Assembly (NCBI GenBank): GCA_905209075.1
Contig: CAJLRL010000051.1
Coordinates: 1-6,140 of the forward strand
Length of the DNA stretch: 6,140 bases
Direction: 5' to 3'
Source of the DNA: an uncultured Lachnospiraceae bacterium
GTDB taxonomy: Bacteria > Bacillota > Clostridia > Lachnospirales > Lachnospiraceae
In this document: positions 1 through 5,006 of the stretch, piece by piece
How the letters are laid out: each line of letters begins with the position of its first letter
Numbering within the stretch: position 1 is the first letter of the stretch
The notes under the pieces: model-generated
What the model was told of the DNA's origin: nothing
Databases searched by the model: none
Seen by the model: only the letters and a program-made list of their open reading frames with translations
Made by a program: the position numbers and the translations under genes

Positions 1-18
1 ACCCCTGTTAATACACAA

Positions 19-55
19 AAGCACTGTATCTCAAACTCTTTGAAATACAATGCTT
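19..55 (-). terminator. Probable minus-strand intrinsic terminator
   Basis: The arms at 19-35 and 39-55 are complementary over 17 positions around a 3-nt loop, with two exceptions. On the plus strand the exceptions are C-A mismatches. On the minus strand they become G-U wobble pairs, so only minus-strand RNA forms an unbroken 17-bp stem. On that strand the stem is followed by a T-rich stretch (complement of the A-run ending at 20). The asymmetry argues for a terminator acting on minus-strand transcription. No minus-strand gene that would use it survives to its right. Confidence 0.55.
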
Positions 56-159
56 ACCTGCATTTTCTATATCGTCATGTTGATATTATTACTTTACTAT
101 CCACATTTGCTATCCGCCACACCCTCCTGGAGTGGCAAAAAACAATCGTAGCAAGCACT

Positions 160-179
160 GCCTGTGTCATGACACAGGC
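160..179. repeat. Perfect 20-bp palindrome
   Basis: GCCTGTGTCATGACACAGGC is identical to its own reverse complement over all 20 positions, with no spacer. A spacerless palindrome folds poorly as RNA and is typical of a binding site for a dimeric DNA-binding protein. It lies about 100 bp upstream of the promoter at 279-307 and is not inside a gene I can support. No cognate protein is identifiable in the window. Confidence 0.6.
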
Positions 180-223
180 GAAATCCCCCACACTTTCCTA
201 TCGTCTGTGCGGATCAATTTCCA

Positions 224-239
224 TAGGGAAGTTTCCCTA
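224..239. repeat. Short inverted repeat
   Basis: TAGGGAA-GT-TTCCCTA has perfect 7-bp arms around a 2-nt spacer. It lies 40 bp upstream of the promoter at 279-307 and could be an operator half-site pair or a weak hairpin. Its function is unknown. Confidence 0.4.
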
Positions 240-278
240 ATCCTCTTTTAGTTTTCTTCGGTTCTACACCGGAATACC

Positions 279-307
279 TTGACCTTTCCTGCCGCTTTTG
301 CTACAAT
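279..307 (+). promoter_or_regulatory. Strong sigma-A promoter of the orphan leader
   Basis: A -35 box TTGACC (279-284) and a -10 box TACAAT (302-307) each match consensus at five of six positions, with an optimal 17-bp spacer. Transcription would start near 314 and meet the terminator at 352-390 after about 75 nt. The promoter is too well formed to be chance, yet it has no intact gene downstream. Confidence 0.8.
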
Positions 308-313
308 TTGCTG

Positions 314-396
314 TGGGTAGCTGCACCCGAAACTGAATAAAACCTGAAACGAACTGTTGTAAAAATCGAACATTTTACAGCAGTTTTTTTGTACCC
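314..396 (+). promoter_or_regulatory. Transcription-attenuator leader RNA without its gene
   Basis: The short transcript from the promoter at 279-307 contains two mutually exclusive foldings. One is the terminator hairpin at 352-385. In the other, AAACTG (330-335) pairs with CAGTTT (381-386, the 3' arm of the terminator) and GGGTA (315-319) pairs with TACCC (392-396), which would break the terminator. A purine-rich ribosome binding site (AGAGAGAAAGGAAG, 400-413) follows, where a regulated gene should start. Instead a relaxase fragment begins. The layout resembles leaders ahead of ribosome-protection tetracycline-resistance genes of the tet(W)/tet(O) type. That likeness is from memory and is inference only, since no tet coding sequence is present. 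Confidence 0.6.
352..390 (+). terminator. Intrinsic terminator of the leader
   Basis: The 13-bp arms 352-364 and 373-385 pair with one G-U wobble around an 8-nt loop, and the T-run 384-390 follows directly. This is a textbook Rho-independent terminator on the plus strand. It is placed between promoter and ribosome binding site, which is the attenuator position rather than an end-of-operon position. Confidence 0.85.
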
Positions 397-420
397 AAAA
401 GAGAGAAAGGAAGTGGAAGT

Positions 421-1062
421 GCTAGGTCTTTAGGGAAAGAATACACAAAGGAACGTATCCGGGAACGCATTGAAAAGAAGCGGGAACGAAAGGCAGTTAT
501 CCCGAAAAAGGACTACTCCACCCGCAGGCTCATTGACACCTCGGACGAGAAATTCCAGAACAGTCCCGGACTGCAACAATGGGCGGCAATCGAAAATCTG
601 AAAATCGCCGCACAAAGCTATAATGAAGCAGGTTCTCTCTCCGATCTGGAGCATAAGATTACTGTAAAAAACGAAGCCGGACGATCTTCCAAGCAGAGCG
701 TTGTGGAACTGGAACACCGCATGAAAGACCTTGCGGAAATCATCAAATATGCTGAGCAGTACAAGGACAACCGATCCTATCATATCGCTTACAAGAAAGC
801 CAAGAACCCGGACGCTTATTTCCGCAGATACTAGAACCAGATCATCCTCTATGGCGGCGCAAGACGGGTGCTTGAACAAGTAGGCATCAAGCTAAAAGGA
901 TTGAATGTGGATAAGCTGCTAACCGAGTATCAGGCATTGGAAACGCAGAAAAAAGAACTGACCGCAACCTACAAGAGCTGCGAAATAGAGGTGCGGGATT
1001 TGAAACGGAAACAGTAAAATCTGAATCAATATCTCGGACGGACACAAACCGATCCGGTGCAG
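421..1062 (+). pseudogene. C-terminal relic of a conjugative-element relaxase
   Basis: Reading in the frame of position 433 gives RSLGKEYTKERIRERI and then a charged, helical tail that includes LIDTSDEKFQNSPGLQQWA and NPDAYFRRY, and ends near NLNQYLGRTQTDPVQEQ. I recognize this as the C-terminal region of VirD2/MobA-type relaxases of clostridial integrative conjugative elements. The N-terminal catalytic domain with its tyrosine and histidine motif is absent. The frame is broken by TAG at 832-834 and TAA at 1015-1017. Each stands where a Glu codon is plausible, consistent with single G-to-T changes. There is no start codon, and the 5' boundary at about 410-425 abuts the orphan leader. This is dead coding DNA. 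Base composition is richer in G+C than the segment that follows. Confidence 0.75.
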
Positions 1063-1275
1063 GAACAACTTAAGAAAACTATTGGTGACTATATTATTCT
1101 CATTTGTTATTACTTGAAATTACTGAAAGTTTCTAAAACTGAGATTAAATCATTTATTCGAGAATTTGAAAAGATCACACGAGAATACGAAGCATCCGTA
1201 AACCCGAATGTTTCAGCTATTACCATTCATCCCGATTTGTTTTCTCGGCTGGGCATCTTGAAAAATGCCATATAA
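1063..1275 (+). pseudogene. AT-rich coding tail of unknown origin fused to the relaxase relic
   Basis: The frame of the relaxase relic stays open past the TAA at 1015-1017 and runs to a TAA at 1273-1275, adding about 70 residues (for example IKSFIREFEKITREYE and ITIHPDLFSRLGILKNAI). Composition shifts to clearly AT-rich near 1065-1075. The hydrophobic and helical content does not resemble relaxase tails I know. The only possible start, GTG at 1057, has no ribosome binding site and lies in relaxase sequence. I infer the 3' end of another gene joined in frame by chance recombination. I do not recognize the family. A real small protein of about 72 residues is possible but unlikely. Confidence 0.45.
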
Positions 1276-1278
1276 TGC

Positions 1279-1307
1279 TTGCATATTTCACTTGTATATA
1301 GTATATT
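1279..1307 (+). promoter_or_regulatory. Promoter-like site ahead of tandem hairpins
   Basis: A partial -35 box TTGCAT (1279-1284) and a good -10 box TATATT (1302-1307) are separated by 17 bp. The segment is AT-rich, so a chance match is possible. It is placed so that transcription would begin near 1314, immediately before the two hairpins at 1324-1374. Confidence 0.4.
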
Positions 1308-1313
1308 ATAGAT

Positions 1314-1383
1314 AGCAATTGGGGTATGTGTTTGCGGACACATACTTGGAGGAGTCGGAGTAATCCGGCTCCTCTTTAATTTT
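1314..1383 (+). ncRNA. Candidate small RNA of two stacked hairpins
   Basis: From a start near 1314 the transcript would form a perfect 8-bp hairpin (GTATGTGT 1324-1331 with ACACATAC 1338-1345, loop TTGCGG). A spacer of three nucleotides separates it from an 11-bp hairpin with terminator tail (1349-1383). There is no coding capacity. It could be a free-standing small RNA, or simply the 3' untranslated end of the lost gene whose tail ends at 1275. I recognize no known RNA family. Confidence 0.35.
1349..1383 (+). terminator. Intrinsic terminator, plus strand
   Basis: The arms 1349-1359 and 1364-1374 form an 11-bp GC-rich stem with one G-U pair around a GTAA loop. They are followed by TTTAATTTT. 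It stops transcription from the left, including anything crossing the relaxase relic. Confidence 0.75.
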
Positions 1384-1387
1384 CAAC

Positions 1388-1437
1388 AAAAAAGATGGTA
1401 GCCAAAAGGATATTTCCTAATGACTACCATCTTTTTA
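1388..1437. terminator. Bidirectional terminator
   Basis: AAAAAGATGGTAG (1389-1401) and CTACCATCTTTTT (1424-1436) are perfect 13-bp inverted repeats around a 22-nt loop. Each strand carries a U-run after the stem (six T's on the minus strand at 1393-1388, five on the plus strand at 1432-1436). On the minus strand the stem begins at the stop codon of the DUF4316-like relic, so this is probably that gene's original terminator. Confidence 0.8.
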
Positions 1438-2177
1438 TTCTGCCGCTTCTAACACTAATTCTGCAAATTCTTTATCATTCATGCCTTCTAATTTTTCTAA
1501 TACCTGCCCGGCAATATCTTCCATATCGCTGTCCTTTATGTACGGCATTAATATGGACTGTTTCTGGTTCAATTACAGGCTCTTTTTCAAGTTCAGAAAG
1601 CACTTTTTCTTCTGATACAAGTGCGTTTTGTTCCTGCACCAATTCTCTCCCCTGCGTGACAAGCTGATTGTTGATCTGCTCCTGCTGTGCCTTCTCCTGC
1701 AGGTAAGTTTCCAGCTCCGGAAGATAAGTCTCCAATGTTCCGGTTCTGCACTCTGTCCGTCCAGACTATGAAACAATTCTTCTGTCTTTGCCCGGAAATC
1801 TGCAACCACATCCGGATTGTTCTCTCTAAATTCTGCCTGCTTTGCTTCCAAATCTGCCTGTTCCACTTCCTCGGCTTTCTCCGAAAGTTCCTCAAAATCA
1901 ACAATCTCTGCTTCGGAACCTGCATACACCTCGCCCTGCAAAAATTCATCACGATAATACTGCTCTGTAACCGCTGAAAACCTCGGTTCTTTCAAATCCG
2001 CAATCACCATATCCATTGCACGCTGAATCGTAATATCCGGGTTATCGTAGACACCGCCATCCAGCAAATGGTACTCTGTTCATCCAGAATGGAATAATCA
2101 TATCCCTCCTCACATTCGTGCATCAGGATATAACTGTCTGCGATATGAACCGCAAGCTCCGTCTCTATCCCATTTTC
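1435..2177 (-). pseudogene. Frameshifted, internally deleted relic of a DUF4316-like conjugative-element protein
   Basis: In successive minus-strand frames I read ENGIETELAVHIADSYILM..EGYDYSILDEQ, then YHLLDGGVYDNPDITIQRAM through EIVDFEELSEKAEEVEQADL and FRAKTEELFHSLDGQSAE, then TGTLETYLPELETYLQEKAQ through EPVIEPETVHI, and finally MPYIKDSDMEDIAGQVLEKL to a stop at 1435-1437. I recognize this as the C-terminal half of a large accessory protein of clostridial conjugative elements (YodL/DUF4316 type). Three lesions are visible. An extra AG near 2074-2077 shifts the frame. A deletion near 1745 joins DGQSAE to TGTLETY in another frame. A one-base shift lies near 1550. From memory, intact relatives carry a nucleotidyltransferase-like stretch at the deletion point. 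The N-terminus is missing, cut at about 2170-2180 against the winged-helix relic. Confidence 0.65.
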
Positions 2178-2528
2178 CTTGGGTTATCCTCTATCTTCTC
2201 CCTTATATTACAAATATGGCTCATCACTATATTGTAATCACCAAAATATGGTTTCTTCCAAACAAAATTGTATATTTGCTCTTTACTATACACTTTCCCT
2301 GGACTACTTGCTAATAGATAGAGTATTTCATATTCTGTAAATGTTAAATCTATCTCGTATTTTTCTTTCCTTACTAATCGGTTTGTATCATCTATTTCCA
2401 AGCCATTAAAACATAAAACTCTTTTTTTTGCATTCAGCTACTTGTACCGTTTTTGCTCCTATGCTTGCCAAAGATATAATATAATTCATAATTTCTTTCT
2501 CATCATCTTCAAATGTAAATACTAACAT
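2165..2528 (-). pseudogene. OmpR-type winged-helix protein, broken by a poly-A frameshift and cut at the C-terminus
   Basis: The 3' part (2401-2174) encodes a clear OmpR/PhoB winged-helix domain: LTFTEYEILYLLASSPGKVY, SKEQIYNFVW, then IVMSHICNIREKIEDNP. It lacks the last strands (the usual YIxTVxGxGY segment), because the sequence switches to the DUF4316-like relic at about 2170-2180 and stops at 2165-2167. The 5' part starts at ATG 2526-2528 as MLVFTFEDDEKEIMNYI and runs 35 codons to a TAA at 2406-2408. The two parts join in frame as ECKKRVLCFNGLEI if the run of eight A's at 2422-2429 is read as seven. The N-terminal 35 residues are too short for a receiver domain, so this was probably a small one-domain regulator. 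Slippage at the A8 run could still yield some full-frame product, but the DNA-binding domain would remain incomplete. Confidence 0.65.
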
Positions 2529-2684
2529 TTTCCCATAATATCCACCACCTTATTGTTTTTTATAAATTCATCACTTCTAATACTTCCAAAAGTTCTGAAT
2601 ATAAATTTACATATTCTCATAAACAACTTTCAGGGTTATTTCCCTTTGATAAAATAACCCTGAAATAATCGTTTCCCTATATTA
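2529..2684. other. AT-rich intergenic stretch
   Basis: Between the winged-helix relic and the nitroreductase I see no gene. The stretch contains the hairpin at 2628-2665. Nearer the relic, at 2542-2551, is a minus-strand AAGGTGGTGG that could be the relic's ribosome binding site, although its spacing to ATG 2528 is long. Confidence 0.4.
2628..2665 (-). terminator. Strong hairpin terminator after the nitroreductase gene
   Basis: TTTCAGGGTTATTT (2628-2641) and AAATAACCCTGAAA (2652-2665) are perfect 14-bp arms around a 10-nt loop, 20 bp past the nitroreductase stop codon. The U-tract after the stem is weak on both strands, so termination may rely on stem strength. It separates nitroreductase transcription from the winged-helix relic. 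Confidence 0.7.
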
Positions 2685-3194
2685 TTAAATAAGTGAAATA
2701 AGATCACTCATTGGAATACGTTGTGAATCATGTCTGTCTGCATCAGCCTCTTCATTTGTATATCCAAGTGCCAAAATATTTATCGGTTCAAGTTCCTCCG
2801 GTAAATTAAACTCATTCTTTAAAATATCTGGCTTAAAATAACAAATCCAAACAGATCCTAACCCTTGTTCTGTAGCTGTAAGCATCATATGATCCGTAAT
2901 AATAGATGCATCTATATCTGTTGTTTTCATCCCATCATATGGACGAGTCCATGCTTTAGTCGTATCTGCACATACTATAATTGCAACAGGAGCATTATAA
3001 ATATTGGCAGCTTTTGCAAGTTTTTGTTTAGATTCTTCACTTTTCACTACCAATAATTTGACAGGCTGCATATTCGCTGCTGTAGGTGCCACATGAGCAG
3101 CCTCTAGAATCATATTTAATGTTTCTTGAGGAATTTCCTTATCAAGATAAGATCTCACTGAAAATCTTTTTTTTGCAATATCTAAAATATTCAT
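2685..3194 (-). CDS. Nitroreductase family protein (FMN-dependent)
   Basis: This is a 169-residue flavin reductase of the NfsA/NfsB-like superfamily, a cytosolic enzyme family that uses NAD(P)H to reduce nitro compounds, quinones or other electrophiles. The substrate here is unknown. The N-terminal KKRFSVRSY (8-16) supplies the family's FMN-phosphate contacts (R10, S12, R14). APTAANMQPV (36-45) is the second FMN-binding segment. DASIITDHMMLTATEQGLGS (95-114) is the central dimer helix, and ALGYTNEEA (142-150) is the usual C-terminal motif. Length is normal for the short subfamily and no lesion is seen. The ATG at 3192-3194 follows an AAAGGAG site about 11 nt upstream. It is divergent from the HxlR regulator with a shared palindrome in between, so repression by that regulator is the natural inference. 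Confidence 0.9.
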   Translation of the reverse strand: MNILDIAKKRFSVRSYLDKEIPQETLNMILEAAHVAPTAANMQPVKLLVVKSEESKQKLAKAANIYNAPVAIIVCADTTKAWTRPYDGMKTTDIDASIITDHMMLTATEQGLGSVWICYFKPDILKNEFNLPEELEPINILALGYTNEEADADRHDSQRIPMSDLISLI

Positions 3195-3221
3195 TATTTA
3201 AGCATCTCCTTTAAATTGTTA

Positions 3222-3250
3222 TTGTTTTGACTAGTCAAATTGATTATAAT
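3222..3250 (+). promoter_or_regulatory. Promoter of the HxlR-family regulator
   Basis: A perfect -10 box TATAAT (3245-3250) follows a weak -35 box TTGTTT (3222-3227) with 17-bp spacing. The operator palindrome fills most of the spacer, so bound regulator would block polymerase, consistent with autorepression. On the minus strand a TTGACT element within the palindrome could serve the nitroreductase gene, but the -10 partner there (TTTAAA) falls in its ribosome binding site, so that promoter stays unresolved. Confidence 0.6.
3226..3239. promoter_or_regulatory. Palindromic operator between nitroreductase and HxlR genes
   Basis: TTTGACTAGTCAAA is a perfect 14-bp palindrome in the divergent intergenic region, inside the promoter spacer of the regulator gene. 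HxlR-family dimers (YodB, HypR, CatR) bind such symmetric sites ahead of the oxidoreductase genes they control. Assigning it to the adjacent regulator is inference from position. Confidence 0.65.
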
Positions 3251-3323
3251 GGAGTAAATATAAAAAATGCAAGAACGTACTTATTTGTTATATACTTACC
3301 TAAAAGAAAGTGACGGTGTAAAA

Positions 3324-3647
3324 ATGTCAAAAGAATATAATTGTCCAGTTGATGCAACCATATCAAAAATCGGAGGTAAATATAAAGCCGTAATATTATA
3401 TCATCTTGAGAATTGCACACTTAGATATAATGAAATCCGAAAAAGAATTCCCTCTATAACAGACAAAATGCTTGCCCAACAATTGCGTGAACTCGAAAAT
3501 GATAATTTAATTATTAAAAAAATATACCCTGTAATACCTCCCAAAACAGAATATAGTCTGAGTGAACTAGGTAAAACATTGGTTCCAATATTAGATTCTA
3601 TGTGTGAATGGGGACAACAATTTATGTCCACAGACTGTACATACTAA
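3324..3647 (+). CDS. HxlR-family transcriptional regulator
   Basis: This is a 107-residue winged-helix regulator. MSKEYNCPVDATISKIGGKYKAVI is the typical HxlR opening, with Cys7 at the position used as redox sensor in YodB/HypR-type members. LRYNEIRKRIPSITDKMLAQ (33-52) followed by LRELENDNLI (55-64) is the diagnostic recognition-helix region. PPKTEYSLSELGKTLVPIL (72-90) forms the wing and dimer helix. I chose ATG 3324-3326 because family members begin there. An upstream in-frame ATG at 3267 would add 19 residues, with only a distant GGAG. It likely controls itself and the divergent nitroreductase through the palindrome at 3226-3239, responding to quinones, aldehydes or other electrophiles by thiol chemistry. 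The signal is inference. Confidence 0.88.
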   Translation: MSKEYNCPVDATISKIGGKYKAVILYHLENCTLRYNEIRKRIPSITDKMLAQQLRELENDNLIIKKIYPVIPPKTEYSLSELGKTLVPILDSMCEWGQQFMSTDCTY

Positions 3648-3667
3648 ATTAAATACTACAGAACATA

Positions 3668-4057
3668 TCATAAAATCTGATCTTTCCCCTTTGCCTTATC
3701 TACTGCATACCGCCTGCACTCGTTTACCTGTTCCTCTGTTTTTGTGTAATCATCTACACTCGGTGTGCCATTGCAATACAGGTTAAATGCCATTCGCACC
3801 ACCTTCATACTGCCACTGGTCTGCCAGCCTTCATGCAGACACTCTGTTTTTACACATCCCGTCTTAAAATCATATATGCTATTGATATTTCTTCTCGTAT
3901 CATCACTGATACCAAGACAATAGCAAAGTGCCTTGTGGTACACATCCTGATAGCGTACCTCTTTTAATTTTTCATAGTAGAATTTTTCATGTGCTTCGCT
4001 GATAAAATTGATTGTCTGTTCCTTTTTGTTTTCTGCTCCTAACGCTGTGTTGTTCAT
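3668..4057 (-). CDS. DUF6075-like conjugative-element protein, C-terminally truncated
   Basis: The ATG at 4055-4057 is set by an ideal AGGAGG site 6 nt upstream. An in-frame ATG 12 codons earlier has no such site. The product is 129 residues. I recognize the core EAHEKFYYEKLKEVRYQDVY (21-40), CLGISDDTRR, IYDFKTGCVKTECLHEGWQT (61-80) and RMAFNLYCNGTPSVDDY (88-104) as the DUF6075 family, a cargo gene of clostridial conjugative elements with unknown function. Conserved Cys and His residues suggest a metal site, which is inference. After RRYAV (about residue 119) the sequence turns to KAKGKDQIL and stops. From memory, relatives continue with an aromatic, cysteine-rich tail of 20 or more residues, so I judge the end replaced at about 3700. 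It has a promoter at 4111-4138 and converges on the HxlR gene with a 20-bp gap and no terminator. Confidence 0.7.
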   Translation of the reverse strand: MNNTALGAENKKEQTINFISEAHEKFYYEKLKEVRYQDVYHKALCYCLGISDDTRRNINSIYDFKTGCVKTECLHEGWQTSGSMKVVRMAFNLYCNGTPSVDDYTKTEEQVNECRRYAVDKAKGKDQIL

Positions 4058-4083
4058 AGTGAACCTCCTTTTAAATTGAATTG

Positions 4084-4108
4084 AAAAAGGCACTCCTAAT
4101 GGAATGCC
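4084..4108 (-). terminator. Second tandem hairpin, directly before the DUF6075-like gene
   Basis: On the minus strand GGCATTCC (4108-4101) and GGAGTGCC (4096-4089) pair with one G-U around ATTA, followed by TTTTT (4088-4084). It would stop read-through from the mobilization operon. A transcript starting near 4104 from the embedded promoter would lack most of the 5' arm and escape it. Confidence 0.7.
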
Positions 4109-4110
4109 CT

Positions 4111-4138
4111 AATATAAAAAATAGGGACACTCTTTCAA
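4111..4138 (-). promoter_or_regulatory. Promoter of the DUF6075-like gene, embedded in a terminator
   Basis: The minus strand has -35 TTGAAA (4138-4133) and -10 TATATT (4116-4111), each matching consensus at five of six positions, with a 16-bp spacer. The spacer contains the 3' arm of the mobilization operon's terminator and most of its T-run. The start would fall near 4104, about 47 nt ahead of the gene's ATG. Confidence 0.6.
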
Positions 4139-4148
4139 GTATCCCTAC
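4116..4148 (-). terminator. Terminator of the mobC-relaxase operon
   Basis: On the minus strand the arms 4147-4138 and 4131-4122 form a 10-bp stem (one G-U pair) with a 6-nt loop. A run of six T's (4121-4116) follows. It begins 43 bp past the relaxase stop codon, the expected place. Confidence 0.8.
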
Positions 4149-4190
4149 GTTCTATCAACATATCTGATAGTTCTCTATTTACTTTCATAT

Positions 4191-4988
4191 TCAGAATTCT
4201 TTGTGTTCCCACAACCGAGGTTTTTCCTGTATTGCCGCAAGCTTTTCCTCTATCTGTTCCACCGAAAGGCTCTCATCAAGCGTATCTAATCTTCGAAATT
4301 TCTTCATCCCTCCAGCTTTAATTGCAAGGTGTTTTCCTTGTTTTACCTCGTAGCCCATCTCTTTTAGATTCCAGATAAATTCGTCCATATTTTCTGCATT
4401 TGACATACAATATTCTACATCTGAAAGCATGACTTCCTTCAAGGACTTCTGATACTCATATTCGCCCCTGCTCATACGCTCTGAGTCCTTAGTATATTCT
4501 GCCGGTATGACTGACCAGCCATACGTTTCACAGAGACGGTTGGTAATCGGCTGGATGATATTTTTCCAATCGCCTTTTGTGTACTGGTACTTGTATCCGT
4601 CTATCATACTTACGCTGTTGACTACGATATGACTGTGCAGATGTCCCTTGTCCACATGCACCGCAAATAATGCCTCGTATCTGTCTCCCAGATATTCCTC
4701 TATGAATTCCTGCGTTAGCTGATACATGGTCTGCGGATCACCTTCCCCTACAGGACACGAAAGGACGACATGATACCCCTGTCGTCCTAACTCTTTTCCA
4801 AATGTCTGCTTTGTTTCACACATCTGCTCGTACGCCAGCTCTGCATCCGGCATTACATTTACACCTCCCACTAATACACCGCCATCCGTCTTTACCGGAT
4901 TTACGATATATAATAAGGAGCGGTACAGTGAATTTGAAAGGTTCCCATCCTTGCTTTTGGCTATATTCCATATTTTCGTAATCGCCAT
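4191..4988 (-). CDS. VirD2/MobP-type relaxase, short form
   Basis: A relaxase nicks one strand at oriT, stays bound through a tyrosine, and leads the strand into the recipient through a conjugation channel. Here the 265 residues hold the Pfam Relaxase (PF03432) core. SLYRSLLYIVNPVKT (20-34) contains the candidate catalytic tyrosines Y22/Y27. HVDKGHLHSHIVVNS (111-125) is the intact metal-binding HxDxxHxHxH motif. FRRLDTLDESLSVEQIEEKL (231-250) is the end of the catalytic module. The protein stops 15 residues later, without the long coiled C-terminal tail common in relatives, so it is either a naturally short form or truncated. The ATG at 4986-4988 has a GAAGGAAGG site, and mobC ends 18 bp upstream, so the two are co-transcribed and act together at oriT. 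No conjugation channel genes are in view, which points to mobilization in trans. Confidence 0.88.
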   Translation of the reverse strand: MAITKIWNIAKSKDGNLSNSLYRSLLYIVNPVKTDGGVLVGGVNVMPDAELAYEQMCETKQTFGKELGRQGYHVVLSCPVGEGDPQTMYQLTQEFIEEYLGDRYEALFAVHVDKGHLHSHIVVNSVSMIDGYKYQYTKGDWKNIIQPITNRLCETYGWSVIPAEYTKDSERMSRGEYEYQKSLKEVMLSDVEYCMSNAENMDEFIWNLKEMGYEVKQGKHLAIKAGGMKKFRRLDTLDESLSVEQIEEKLAAIQEKPRLWEHKEF

Positions 4989-5006
4989 GTTCCTTCCTTC
5001 TTTCTG

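Larger units (their letters stand above)
1..278. other. Gene-free left flank with several inverted repeats
   Basis: I see no convincing gene here. An open frame at 40-240 (+) gives 66 codons, but it has no ribosome binding site, no recognizable domain, and runs through a hairpin and two palindromes, so I do not call it. What the stretch does hold is a long imperfect inverted repeat at 19-55, a perfect 20-bp palindrome at 160-179 and a short hairpin at 224-239. It leads into the strong promoter at 279-307, so it is probably the upstream non-coding flank of a lost cargo gene. That last point is inference. Confidence 0.5.

Noticed and set aside
430..879. 149-residue open frame on the minus strand
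   Set aside because: It is antisense to the relaxase relic, whose plus-strand reading gives a recognizable protein tail. The minus-strand product resembles no family.
1593..1952. 119-residue minus-strand frame in an alternative register
   Set aside because: Its Arg/Trp-rich product is a shadow of the recognizable DUF4316-like reading in the neighbouring frame.
1395..1977. Plus-strand open frames of about 90 to 100 residues
   Set aside because: They are antisense to the DUF4316-like relic, Cys/Phe/Ser-rich in the manner of shadow frames, and have no ribosome binding sites.
4135..4188. 17-codon minus-strand frame just after the relaxase stop (MKVNRELSDMLIERRDT)
   Set aside because: It has no ribosome binding site, and its 3' end is part of the operon terminator. 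It is too short to support as a gene.
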